Shown: positions 7,243-14,105, counted from the first letter of the stretch. The stretch: DNA of 14,105 nucleotides from Rhodocyclaceae bacterium (GCA_016791085.1 JAEUNN010000121.1:1-14105), one strand, 5' to 3'. Made by a program: numbers and translations. The notes: generated from the letters alone by a model not told the origin.

Positions 7243-8637
7243 ATGACGATACAAAGCAAAGACTTGGTGTTTGACGCGGGGCTCATACGCCGGTTCGACG
7301 TAGCCGGGCCGCGCTACACCTCCTACCCGACGGCGGATCGCTTCGTCGAGGCTTTCGGTGCGGAACAGTCCGCCGCCTGGCTCGGCCGGCGCAACGTGGG
7401 CGGCATTACGCGCCCGCTGTCGCTGTACGTGCATATCCCGTTCTGCAACACGATTTGCTACTACTGCGGCTGCAACAAGATCATCACCAAAGATCACGGG
7501 CGCTCGGCCAAATACCTGCGCTACGTCGCCAAAGAAGTCGCGCTGCAGGAAGCGGCGCTCGAAGGCAGCCGGGAAGTCGTGCAACTGCATCTGGGCGGCG
7601 GCACGCCGACCTTCCTGTCGCACGAAGAAATGCGCGGCCTCATCCAGATGTTGCGCTCGCATTTCGAGTTCCATCCGGACGGGGAATATTCGATCGAGGT
7701 CGATCCGCGCAAGGTCGATGAAGCCACCGTGGCCATGCTGGCCGAGGTTGGCTTCAATCGCATGAGTCTGGGCGTGCAGGATTTCGATCCGGCCGTGCAG
7801 GCCGCGGTCAATCGCCTGCAGTCCATAGAGGAAACCGCCTCGGTGGTCGAAGCGGCGCGCCGCTACGGTTTCAAGTCGATCAGCGTGGATTTGATTTACG
7901 GCCTGCCCAAACAGAACGTGATCAGTTTCAACCGCACGCTGGAAGAGGTGCTGCGTCTTGCGCCGGACCGCGTGGCCATCTACAACTACGCGCACCTGCC
8001 GCGCCTGTTCAAGCCGCAGCGGCGCATTCTGGACCAGGATTTGCCGGCGCCGGAAGTGAAACTGCAGTTACTGTCCCTGGCCATACGCCGCCTGGGCGAT
8101 GCGGGCTTTGCGTTCATCGGCATGGATCACTTCGCGCGCCCCGACGACGAACTTGCCGTGGCGCAGCGGCGCGGCCGGCTGCAGCGCAATTTTCAGGGCT
8201 ATTCCACCCACGCCGATTGCGATTTGCTGGCGTTCGGCGTGTCGGCGATCGGCAAGGTCGGCCCGACCTATGTGCAGAACTACCGCACGCTGGACGAATA
8301 TTACGATGCGCTCGACAACGGCCGCCTGCCGGTCATGCGCGGCATAGAGCTCACGGCGGACGACTGCCTGCGCCGCAGCATCATTTCGTCGCTAATGTGC
8401 CATTTCGAGCTGTCCATAGAATCGATAGAAATCGCGCATCTGATCGATTTTTCCACGTATTTCGCGCCCGAACTGGCCGAACTGCGCGCCATGGAAGCGG
8501 CCGGCCTGTTGCACGTGGATAACCAATGGATCACGGTGTTGCCGCGCGGGCGCCTCTTGGTGCGCGCCATCGCCATGGTGTTCGACCGCTACCTGCGCGC
8601 CGACCGCGAGCGCACGCGCTATTCGCGCGTAATCTGA
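7243..8637 (+). CDS. hemN: Oxygen-independent coproporphyrinogen III oxidase (radical SAM)
   Basis: HemN decarboxylates two propionates of coproporphyrinogen III to give protoporphyrinogen IX without oxygen, using AdoMet radicals in the cytoplasm. The 464-aa product begins like E. coli HemN (457 aa), with GPRYTSYPTADRF near residue 22. The radical-SAM motif CNTICYYCGC gives Cys68, Cys72 and Cys75 for the [4Fe-4S] cluster plus the conserved Cys77. GGGTP at 118-122 is the AdoMet-binding loop. A HemN C-terminal domain follows, ending RYSRVI. The ATG at 7243 is preferred over an in-frame ATG at 7180, which lies inside the FNR-like box and would add 21 residues with no homology. The Shine-Dalgarno sequence is weak (GGAA directly before the ATG). 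The gene is divergent from fnr and likely FNR-controlled. The membrane protein gene follows after 49 bases. Confidence 0.95.
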   Translation: MTIQSKDLVFDAGLIRRFDVAGPRYTSYPTADRFVEAFGAEQSAAWLGRRNVGGITRPLSLYVHIPFCNTICYYCGCNKIITKDHGRSAKYLRYVAKEVALQEAALEGSREVVQLHLGGGTPTFLSHEEMRGLIQMLRSHFEFHPDGEYSIEVDPRKVDEATVAMLAEVGFNRMSLGVQDFDPAVQAAVNRLQSIEETASVVEAARRYGFKSISVDLIYGLPKQNVISFNRTLEEVLRLAPDRVAIYNYAHLPRLFKPQRRILDQDLPAPEVKLQLLSLAIRRLGDAGFAFIGMDHFARPDDELAVAQRRGRLQRNFQGYSTHADCDLLAFGVSAIGKVGPTYVQNYRTLDEYYDALDNGRLPVMRGIELTADDCLRRSIISSLMCHFELSIESIEIAHLIDFSTYFAPELAELRAMEAAGLLHVDNQWITVLPRGRLLVRAIAMVFDRYLRADRERTRYSRVI

Positions 8638-8686
8638 TGCGCGCCGCCACCTGCATCGGGCCGGCGTGCCGTCACGGGCGCGCGTA

Positions 8687-9388
8687 ATGGCGGGGTATTT
8701 CGCGGTGTTTCTGATTGGCCTGTTGGGCGGCACCCACTGCGTGGGCATGTGCGGCGGCATCGTGTCGGCATTGTCGGTGCGCATGCCGGGCGAGGCGCGC
8801 CGCGAGTGGCCGATACAACTCGCCTACAACGGCGGCCGCATCGCGTCCTACACGGCCATCGGCGCCCTGATGGGCTCGGTGGGCAGCCTAGGCCTGCTGC
8901 TCAACGACTGGCTGCCGGTGCAGATGGCGCTCTATGTGGGCGCCAACCTCATGATGGTGGCGCTCGGCCTCTACCTGACCGGATTCACGCGTTCGCTCAC
9001 CTGGCTGGAGCGCATCGGCCACCGCGTGTGGGCGCGCATACAACCGCACACGCGCCGCTACGTGCCGGCCCGCACGCCCGCACAGGCGCTGCCGCTGGGC
9101 ATGCTGTGGGGCTTCCTGCCCTGCGGCATGGTGTATTCCATGCTCGCCACGGCCCTGGTTTCCGGGTCCGCCGCGCGCGGCGCCGGGCTCATGCTGGCAT
9201 TCGGGCTGGGCACGCTGCCCAACCTGCTGCTGGCCGGCATGCTGCTCGTGCGCCTGCGCGAATTCGTGCGCAAGCGCGCCGTGCGCCTGGTATCCGGCTG
9301 TGTCGTGTTGGGCTTCGGCGTGTTCGGACTGGCCAATGCGGCCACGCTGGGCGGGAGGCTTTGGCAGGGTGTGGTTTGCCACGTCTGA
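8687..9388 (+). CDS. DsbD_2 / TauE-SafE-like membrane protein, probable metal or redox maturation factor
   Basis: This 233-aa polytopic inner-membrane protein has about six hydrophobic segments, at roughly 3-30, 50-70, 73-95, 130-155, 160-185 and 198-220. The first carries THCVGMCGG (His17, Cys18, Cys22) and the fourth carries FLPCGMVYSM (Pro145-Cys146), the hallmark cysteines of the DsbD_2 transmembrane family, often annotated 'sulfite exporter TauE/SafE'. Members often sit beside cbb3-oxidase assembly genes, hemN and fnr, and are thought to handle copper or redox equivalents; that role is inference here. The ATG at 8687 was chosen because it leaves the usual few residues before the first segment. 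An in-frame GTG at 8666 would add seven. Neither has a good Shine-Dalgarno site. The gene follows hemN by 49 bases and precedes the CopZ-like gene by 37, consistent with one operon. Confidence 0.85.
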   Translation: MAGYFAVFLIGLLGGTHCVGMCGGIVSALSVRMPGEARREWPIQLAYNGGRIASYTAIGALMGSVGSLGLLLNDWLPVQMALYVGANLMMVALGLYLTGFTRSLTWLERIGHRVWARIQPHTRRYVPARTPAQALPLGMLWGFLPCGMVYSMLATALVSGSAARGAGLMLAFGLGTLPNLLLAGMLLVRLREFVRKRAVRLVSGCVVLGFGVFGLANAATLGGRLWQGVVCHV

Positions 9389-9425
9389 AGCGGTATCGGC
9401 CTGAATTTTTTCGCAAGGAGTCATC

Positions 9426-9641
9426 ATGCAATCAACCAGCCTGCGCGTAGACGGCATGCACTGCGGGGGATGCGTCGCCGGTCTGACGCGCGCTTTGCAA
9501 GCTTTGCCCGGCGTGGCGGCGGTACAGGTTTCCCTGGCCGAGGCGCGCGCCGACGTAACCCATGACCCCGCCCGCTGCGACCTGGGCAAGTTGCTCGATG
9601 CGGTCGCCGCCGCCGGTTACGACGGCAAGCCCTGGAACTGA
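9426..9641 (+). CDS. CopZ-like heavy-metal-associated (HMA) domain protein
   Basis: This 71-aa protein is a single HMA domain, a ferredoxin-like fold that in this family binds Cu(I) and passes it to P-type ATPases or membrane partners. The metal site is GMHCGGC (Cys13 and Cys16), located at the usual place after the first strand, and LPGVAAVQVSLAEARADV fits the second helix-strand region. AAGGAG at 9415-9420 lies five bases before the ATG and is one of the strongest ribosome-binding sites in the window, fixing the start. Its position directly after the DsbD_2-like gene suggests it supplies copper to, or accepts it from, that membrane protein. A free mercury-binding MerP-type role is less likely because there is no signal peptide. 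Confidence 0.9.
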   Translation: MQSTSLRVDGMHCGGCVAGLTRALQALPGVAAVQVSLAEARADVTHDPARCDLGKLLDAVAAAGYDGKPWN

Positions 9642-9783
9642 GTCGGACCGCGCGACGCAAATCCGGGCGCCCGGCGTGGCGTCTGCGTGCATGGACTAGC
9701 CTGCCCGAATGAGCCGTTCGGCCTATGGCGTACCCTGCTAAGTTATTGCATCCTCAAACCTGGTGTCATGACATGAGGGTGCA

Positions 9784-10956
9784 ATGGACCGAGCCACGCT
9801 ACCGCCTTTGGCGGAAAACACCGAGCGGCCCGATGCGCCCTGCGCACCGACAGCGCCGCGCAAGCACCTGTTCAGACTTGACAATTTTCAAACCGCCGGC
9901 CGCGAATCCCTGTCCGCTCTGGCGTTCGGGTACGAATGCCATGGCAGGCAGAACGCCGCCGGCGACAACAGCATATTGCTCATCCCCCCGTTCGGCGGCC
10001 ATGCCCACGTGGCCGGCCGCTACCGCAGCGGCGATACCATTGCGGGCTACCTGGATGGCGTGATCGGTCCGGGCAAGCTTTTCGATACGCGCCGCTACCA
10101 CGTCATTTGTGCCGACGGCCTGGCAAACATGAATGCCGATTGCCCGGACGTTTGCAGCACCGGCCCGTCCAGCATCGACGCGCTTACCGGGCAAACATAC
10201 GGTGCCGCGTTTCCCTGCCTGTCGGTGCAGGACATGGTTGCTGTCCAGCACGCACTGCTGCGCCAGTTGGGCGTGACGAAATTGCACGCCGTAGTCGGTG
10301 GCGGCCTGGCCTCGGCGCAGGCGCTGGACTGGGCGGCCGCGCACCCGGACATGGTGGAGCGGGTCATCGCGCCGGCGCCCATCGGCCTGCTGCCGGAACG
10401 CTACCTCGTGAACCGGCTCGGCTCGTGGCTGGTGCCGGTGTTGTCCGATGCCTTTCCGCTGCGGAATTTCCGGCGCGCCTGCCCGCCGCAGAGCCATACA
10501 GGGCTGGTGGCGGCGTTGCAGCGTATTGCCAATTGCGTGCGCGATTGTTCGGCGAGCGGTATGTCCTATCACGCGCTGCAGGCGCCGCCAATTGAACTTC
10601 AGGCGCCCGAGCGCGACTTCCTGCTGCACCTGGCTTTCGGTAATTCCGCAACGCGCTTCGAAAATGTCGATCCGCTGGCTTTCTGCTATCAGGTTCGCGC
10701 CTATCAAACCTGGCGCTGCGGGCGGCCCTTGCCGCTTGCCGATGCATGCCGGCACATGCGCGCCCGCATGTTGTTCCTTACCTTGACGAGCGACCTGTTC
10801 GCACGCGCACACTGTGTGGATACGGCCGTTGCCGAATTGCGCGCGCACGGCGTGTGTGTCGATAGTGCGCGCATGGACGAGGAGGGCGGCCACCTGGCCT
10901 GGGAAAGCTGTTTCACCCGGCAGGCCGACCTGATCGCGTCGTTTCTGGCGGACTGA
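9784..10956 (+). CDS. MetX-like alpha/beta-hydrolase lacking the nucleophile serine
   Basis: The 390-aa product follows the homoserine/serine O-acyltransferase (MetX) layout. STGPSSIDALTGQTYG and AAFPCLSVQDMVAVQ are diagnostic family stretches, followed by LRQLGVTKLHAVVGGG and ALDWAAAHPDMV. In active MetX enzymes the nucleophile lies in GGSMGG; here the same place reads GGGLAS (172-177), so the serine is Gly174 and the next conserved glycine is Ala176. The other two triad residues appear intact, as Asp337 in TSDLFAR and His370 in GGHLAWE. The ATG at 9784 has GAGGG four bases upstream. The gene is monocistronic as far as visible, with 142 bases to the CopZ-like gene. It is probably not a normal acetyltransferase. 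It could be a catalytically inactive binder, or an enzyme using another residue such as Ser177. The fold is well supported; the function is not. Confidence 0.82.
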   Translation: MDRATLPPLAENTERPDAPCAPTAPRKHLFRLDNFQTAGRESLSALAFGYECHGRQNAAGDNSILLIPPFGGHAHVAGRYRSGDTIAGYLDGVIGPGKLFDTRRYHVICADGLANMNADCPDVCSTGPSSIDALTGQTYGAAFPCLSVQDMVAVQHALLRQLGVTKLHAVVGGGLASAQALDWAAAHPDMVERVIAPAPIGLLPERYLVNRLGSWLVPVLSDAFPLRNFRRACPPQSHTGLVAALQRIANCVRDCSASGMSYHALQAPPIELQAPERDFLLHLAFGNSATRFENVDPLAFCYQVRAYQTWRCGRPLPLADACRHMRARMLFLTLTSDLFARAHCVDTAVAELRAHGVCVDSARMDEEGGHLAWESCFTRQADLIASFLAD

Positions 10957-11281
10957 GGAAGGCCTGCGAACGTGGCGGCCGGCTCGGGTCGCCCGATCCG
11001 GTCGCGCACAGGTGCTTGCCGGCGCGCAGGTATTCAAGCTGCACGAATGTTTCATTAGTTTCTTGGCGTGATGCCCGGCAGCGAATCAGAACGCCGCGTG
11101 CCCGCGCCAGGCGGCGTTGCGCAAATGCGGGTGGCGAATCAATATACGGCAGGCCGGCGCCCGCATGCGCGCGCGTGAAATAATCACGCTGCGTCCCAGC
11201 CGTGGAACTGGCGTCAGTTGGTTCTGCGTGATACAGTGCACGCGCTGTACCGATTGAACCCCGCGCGCTGGCGAGTCAACA
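10957..11281. other. Intergenic stretch upstream of the riboswitch
   Basis: These ~325 bases hold no recognisable gene. ATGCGGG at 11125-11131 and CCCGCAT at 11160-11166 form a stem, extended by flanking GCGC on each side past a two-base bulge. AATAAT at 11179-11184, inside GTGA-N5-TCAC, is a possible -10 element for the riboswitch transcript, but no convincing -35 was found. No terminator was seen for the MetX-like gene. Confidence 0.35.
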
Positions 11282-11384
11282 TTAGTTTCCGCGGGGAAGG
11301 GCAAATCCGGCGAAAGCCGGAGACGCAAAACCATGGACCTAAAGCGCACGCTGCGCAATGGCCGCCAGGTTGCCAATCGACTAG
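11282..11384 (+). promoter_or_regulatory. Cyclic-di-GMP-I (GEMM-I) riboswitch
   Basis: The aptamer core is nearly canonical: AAGGGCAAA at 11297-11305, a perfect 6-bp hairpin TCCGGC-GAAA-GCCGGA at 11306-11321, GACGCAAA at 11322-11329, then CCTAAAG at 11338-11344 opposite CAATGG at 11356-11361. The last pair resembles a GAAA tetraloop receptor and would dock the GAAA loop. A second stem, GCGCA-CGC-TGCGC, lies at 11344-11356. By alignment to the Vibrio Vc2 aptamer, the ligand-contact positions are G at 11300 (G20) and A at 11327 (A47). G at the first position fits cyclic di-GMP rather than 3',3'-cGAMP. A closing helix between 11282-11287 and 11379-11384 is possible. The aptamer ends 79 bases before the protease start. 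Confidence 0.93.
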
Positions 11385-11411
11385 CCTTGCCGCTCGTTCG
11401 GGCGAGGTGTC

Positions 11412-11459
11412 GCAACCCCGCCAACGCTGCGTGTGCCCATTTCCCTTGATCGGGGAGGA
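11412..11459 (+). promoter_or_regulatory. Probable riboswitch expression platform acting on the Shine-Dalgarno site
   Basis: The Shine-Dalgarno sequence GGAGG (11454-11458) lies five bases before the protease ATG. CCCCG at 11416-11420 can pair with CGGGG at 11451-11455, which overlaps it. The adjacent GCAACC at 11412-11417 is perfectly complementary to GGTTGC at 11368-11373 inside the aptamer. The two pairings share bases, so they exclude each other and could link ligand binding to ribosome access. A small local hairpin TCCC (11442-11445) with GGGA (11453-11456) could also cover the site. No poly-T follows, so translational control is more likely than termination. This is read by eye, without a folding calculation. 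Confidence 0.45.
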
Positions 11460-11463
11460 TAGT

Positions 11464-13545
11464 ATGGGCACTCACAACACCCCCGCCACCGGCGCGCCAC
11501 GCACGCGCAAAATCGCAAGCTTGTTGCTGGCCGGCGCTGCACTGGTGGTATCCGTGCTGCCGGATGCCGATGCCCAGGAGCGCGTTCCACACCGGCAAAA
11601 ACCGGCGTTTCCACAGGTAAAACTCGACCGCCACGTACGCGGCGACGAGGCCGTCGGCGCGCTCGGCAACAATCTGGCCGCGGTCGCCGACTGGTACGGC
11701 ATGACGCCGCAAACTTTCGCCGCCATGTTGCGCGCCGACCGCCACGCGCGCCTCGACAAATCGGGCCGCCTGCATTTCGTCGATGAACTAACCGTGCCGC
11801 AGGGCGGTGCCAATGCTGTCGGCGGTTCGCTCAACGCCACCGGCGCCCTGCTGCCGCTGGACCAGACTTTTCTGTTGCACAGCCGGCCCGGCGCGAAGCG
11901 CGTGATTTACCTCGATTTTCGAGGTGGCACGCTGACCGGCACGGCCTGGAATGCGAGCTACGGCATCACCAGCATCGACGCGCCGGCGTTCGACCTGGAC
12001 GGCAATACTGCCAGCTTCAATGACACCGAGCTGGGCCGCATCCAGTACATATGGCAGCGCGTGGCCGAAGATTACGCGCCGTTCGACGTGGACGTGACCA
12101 CCGAGCCGCCGCCCGCCGACGCCATCAGGCGCGCGAGCAGCAGCGACGACAGCTTCGGCACGCGCGTGCTCATCACCAAGGATTTTACGGCTGCGACCAG
12201 TTCCCCTTGCGGTTGCGGCGGCATTGCCTACGTGGGCATATTCGACGACGTGGGCGATTACTACAAACCCGCCCTGGTGTTCTACAACCAGCTTGGCGCG
12301 GGCAATGAAAAATACGTCGCCGAAGCCATTTCGCACGAAGCTGGCCACAACGTCGGGCTGTCGCACGACGGCTATAACGATGGCGTGACTTCCCAGGGTT
12401 ATTACGCCGGCCACGGCAGTGGCGCAACCGGCTGGGCGCCCATCATGGGCGTGGGCTATTACAAGGAACTCACGCAATGGAGCAAGGGTGAATATCCTTA
12501 CGCGACGCAAACGCAGGACGATTTGGCCGTCATACAGGCCACGGGTGTGCCGCTGCGCGCCGATGACCACGGCGACACGCCGGCCGCCGCCACGCCGCTC
12601 GATTACGTCGCCACCGGCAGCACCGGCAGCATCAGCGGCAGCGGGGTGATAGGCACGCGTACCGACGTGGATTACTTCAGCTTCTACGCCGGCGCCGGAT
12701 CGGCCACGATCAACGTCTCGCCGGTTGCGCGCGGCGCCAATCTGGACATCCAGGCCACGCTGTACGATGCATATGGCAACCAGCTCGCGCTCGTCAATCC
12801 TTCCGCCACGCTGAATGCGAGCATCGCGGTCACGTTGCCCGCGGCCGGCACCTACTATCTGAAGGTCGATGGCGTAGGCAAGGGCGATCTGACCACGGGC
12901 TATTCGGACTACGCAAGCCTGGGTAATTATTTCGTGAGCGGCAGCGTGCCGGGGTCGGACAATTTGCCGCCCACGGCGGCGGCATCGGCTACGTCCGTGA
13001 GCGGCACGACCCCGCTGGCGGTGAATTTTTCGAGTGCCGGCTCGAGCGATCCGGAAGGCGGCGCGCTTACTTACGACTGGGATTTCGGCGACGGCAGCGC
13101 ACACTCCAGCGCCGCCAACCCGTCCCACACCTATACCGCCGCGGGCACTTTCGTCGCGACCCTGGTGGTGACCGATGCGCTGGGCGCGCGTGCCAGCGCG
13201 CAGGTCACGGTCACCGCGACCGCGCCGCCGCCGGCCCTGCACGTCAAGTCCATCACCATCACGCTCGCCACCAACGCCAAAAAGGGCGGCCAGGCGACCG
13301 CCAAAGTTACCGTGGTCGATGCAAAAGGCGTGGCTGTGAGCAGTGCAACGGTGAGCGGCACCTGGAGCGGCGTGGTGAGCGGCAGCAGTTCCGTGCTCAC
13401 CAATTCCAGCGGCGTCGCGAGTTCGGCCTCGGCCTGGACTAAAACGCGCGGCACGCTGACCTACACGGTCACCGGCATTGCGCGCTCGGGCTATGTGTAT
13501 AACAGCGCGCAAAACGCCGCGACCAGCGTATCGATTACCTACTGA
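11464..13545 (+). CDS. Secreted zinc metalloprotease with PPC, PKD and Ig-like domains
   Basis: The 693-aa protein starts at an ATG with GGAGG five bases upstream. A signal peptide covers about 1-37: RTRK, a hydrophobic run, then ADA before Gln38. The protease domain, about 135-365, carries HEAGHNVGLSHD, in which His291, His295 and His301 are zinc ligands and Glu292 is the catalytic base. PIMGVGYY supplies a Met-turn (Met328), so it is a metzincin-like peptidase. Then come a bacterial pre-peptidase C-terminal (PPC) domain at about 367-495, a PKD domain at about 501-585 (WDFGDG at 539-544) and an Ig-like C-terminal domain at about 592-693. The add-on domains suggest export and binding to surfaces or polymers. 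The gene is controlled by the upstream cyclic-di-GMP riboswitch and ends at a strong terminator. Substrate and exact peptidase family are unknown. Confidence 0.9.
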   Translation: MGTHNTPATGAPRTRKIASLLLAGAALVVSVLPDADAQERVPHRQKPAFPQVKLDRHVRGDEAVGALGNNLAAVADWYGMTPQTFAAMLRADRHARLDKSGRLHFVDELTVPQGGANAVGGSLNATGALLPLDQTFLLHSRPGAKRVIYLDFRGGTLTGTAWNASYGITSIDAPAFDLDGNTASFNDTELGRIQYIWQRVAEDYAPFDVDVTTEPPPADAIRRASSSDDSFGTRVLITKDFTAATSSPCGCGGIAYVGIFDDVGDYYKPALVFYNQLGAGNEKYVAEAISHEAGHNVGLSHDGYNDGVTSQGYYAGHGSGATGWAPIMGVGYYKELTQWSKGEYPYATQTQDDLAVIQATGVPLRADDHGDTPAAATPLDYVATGSTGSISGSGVIGTRTDVDYFSFYAGAGSATINVSPVARGANLDIQATLYDAYGNQLALVNPSATLNASIAVTLPAAGTYYLKVDGVGKGDLTTGYSDYASLGNYFVSGSVPGSDNLPPTAAASATSVSGTTPLAVNFSSAGSSDPEGGALTYDWDFGDGSAHSSAANPSHTYTAAGTFVATLVVTDALGARASAQVTVTATAPPPALHVKSITITLATNAKKGGQATAKVTVVDAKGVAVSSATVSGTWSGVVSGSSSVLTNSSGVASSASAWTKTRGTLTYTVTGIARSGYVYNSAQNAATSVSITY

Positions 13546-13577
13546 ACACGTACTGAACAATAAGCCGACGTATCTTG

Positions 13578-13605
13578 AGGCCGGGGCAACCCGGCCTATT
13601 TTTTT
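13578..13605 (+). terminator. Intrinsic terminator of the metalloprotease gene
   Basis: A perfect 8-bp stem AGGCCGGG/CCCGGCCT (13578-13585 and 13590-13597) closes a GCAA tetraloop and is followed by A and seven T residues at 13598-13605. It lies 33 bases after the protease stop. On the minus strand there is no T-run after the stem, so it should act mainly on the protease transcript and not on convergent glnS. Confidence 0.93.
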
Positions 13606-13651
13606 ACCGGCGCGCCGCCCTGCGCTAGCGGTGCGCGCACGGCCGGCCGCC

Positions 13652-14105
13652 TCAGCGGCCGCCGTGCCTGGCCCAGGAATCCTTGAGCGTGACGGTCAGG
13701 TTGAATACCGGCGCCTGTTCCCGGCTATCCACGCGATCGGCCACGAAATAGCCGTGGCGCTCGAACTGGAAGCGATCTTCGGGCCGCGCCTCGCGCAGCG
13801 CCGGTTCCAGCATGGCGGTAATTTCGCGGCGCGAAGCGGGATTGAGGTCATCCAGAAAATTGTGTTCCGGATTGCCGTCCTCGACATGCAGCTTGCCCGA
13901 GTCGTCTTCGCTCGCGACCCAGCCGCGGCCCTTGGCGGAGCCCGGAAACGGGTGGCCGAACAGCCTGTCGTACAGGCGCACCGGCGCCGCGCAGGCGTGT
14001 TCGCGGCTTACCCAGTGCAGATTGCCCTTCACCTTGTAATTGTCGGCACCCGGCGTGCCCGAACGCGAGTCGGGAAAATATTCGCAATGCACGGCCACCA
14101 CCTTG
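13652..14105 (-). CDS. glnS: Glutaminyl-tRNA synthetase, C-terminal part (5' end outside window)
   Basis: GlnRS charges tRNA-Gln with glutamine in the cytoplasm. The frame is open to the right edge and stops at TGA (bases 13652-13654), so only the last ~150 of the usual ~550 residues are seen, all within the C-terminal anticodon-binding beta-barrels. Matches to E. coli GlnRS include KVKGNLHWVS, APVRLYDRLFGHPFPG, FQFERHGYFVADRVDS and PVFNLTVTLKDSWA. Between RLYDRLF and FLDDLNP the protein has about 23 more residues than E. coli, rich in charged residues and glycine (ASEDDSGKLHVEDG). The gene is convergent with the protease gene. Presence of GlnRS argues for the indirect GatCAB route not being the only source of Gln-tRNA. 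The catalytic domain cannot be judged here. Confidence 0.93.
   Translation of the reverse strand, partial: KVVAVHCEYFPDSRSGTPGADNYKVKGNLHWVSREHACAAPVRLYDRLFGHPFPGSAKGRGWVASEDDSGKLHVEDGNPEHNFLDDLNPASRREITAMLEPALREARPEDRFQFERHGYFVADRVDSREQAPVFNLTVTLKDSWARHGGR

Noticed and set aside
9663..9674. CCGGGCGCCCGG palindrome after the CopZ-like gene as a terminator
   Set aside because: No T-run follows and a 12-base G+C palindrome is expected by chance in DNA of this composition.
11210..11260. Sigma-54 or FliA promoter before the riboswitch
   Set aside because: GG-N10-GC spacing does not hold, and the FliA -10-like ACCGATTG has no TAAA-type -35 at the required distance.
11218..11463. 82-residue N-terminal extension of the protease frame
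   Set aside because: It would translate through the riboswitch, and would place the signal peptide internally; the ATG at 11464 has a strong Shine-Dalgarno site.
11788..13560. 590-aa open frame on the minus strand
   Set aside because: Antisense to the metalloprotease; Arg/Gly/His-rich composition with no domain, a typical high-G+C shadow.

Overview
The window is high in G+C with strongly G/C-ending codons and looks like a chromosomal segment of a proteobacterium, most likely a betaproteobacterium or a close gammaproteobacterium. Three things point that way. There is a GlnRS-type glutaminyl-tRNA synthetase. There is an FNR regulator with the C-x2-C-x5-C cluster motif, divergent from hemN. There is also a DsbD_2/TauE-SafE-like membrane protein next to hemN, an arrangement familiar from proteobacterial cbb3-oxidase assembly regions. 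No rRNA, tRNA, CRISPR array or intact transposase was seen.

Layout, left to right. (1) 1-579: the 3' part of a 3-oxoadipate enol-lactonase gene (pcaD), cut by the window edge. (2) 580-1166: a gene-poor stretch. (3) 1167-5342: a very long SNF2-family helicase/translocase of 1391 aa. (4) 5343-6389: about 1 kb without a convincing intact gene. It contains a 252-bp unit bounded by 19-bp terminal inverted repeats (18/19 matching), a coding-like gene fragment that ends at one of those repeats, and several hairpins. This reads as an insertion or decay zone. (5) 6390-9641: an oxygen-response and haem/copper block, with fnr on the minus strand divergent from hemN, then a DsbD_2/TauE-like membrane protein and a small CopZ-like metal-binding protein. 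A perfect FNR-type palindrome lies between fnr and hemN and overlaps the longest possible start of each, so both genes most likely start further in. (6) 9784-10956: a MetX-like alpha/beta-hydrolase whose nucleophile serine is replaced by glycine. (7) 10957-11463: a long leader carrying a clear cyclic-di-GMP-I (GEMM-I) riboswitch. (8) 11464-13545: a secreted zinc metalloprotease (HExxHxxxxxHD, Met-turn) with PPC, PKD and Ig-like domains, followed by a strong intrinsic terminator. (9) 13652-14105: the C-terminal part of glnS on the minus strand, running off the window.

How the genes work together. The fnr-hemN-membrane protein-CopZ block fits low-oxygen control of haem synthesis and of copper supply or maturation for respiratory oxidases; no oxidase structural gene is present here. 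The riboswitch and protease form a second unit, in which cyclic di-GMP probably sets production of an exported protease. The two most unusual items are this riboswitch-protease pair, with a plausible mutually exclusive pairing that reaches its Shine-Dalgarno sequence, and the MetX-like protein with an altered nucleophile elbow. Nothing here proves a wholly new multigene system.
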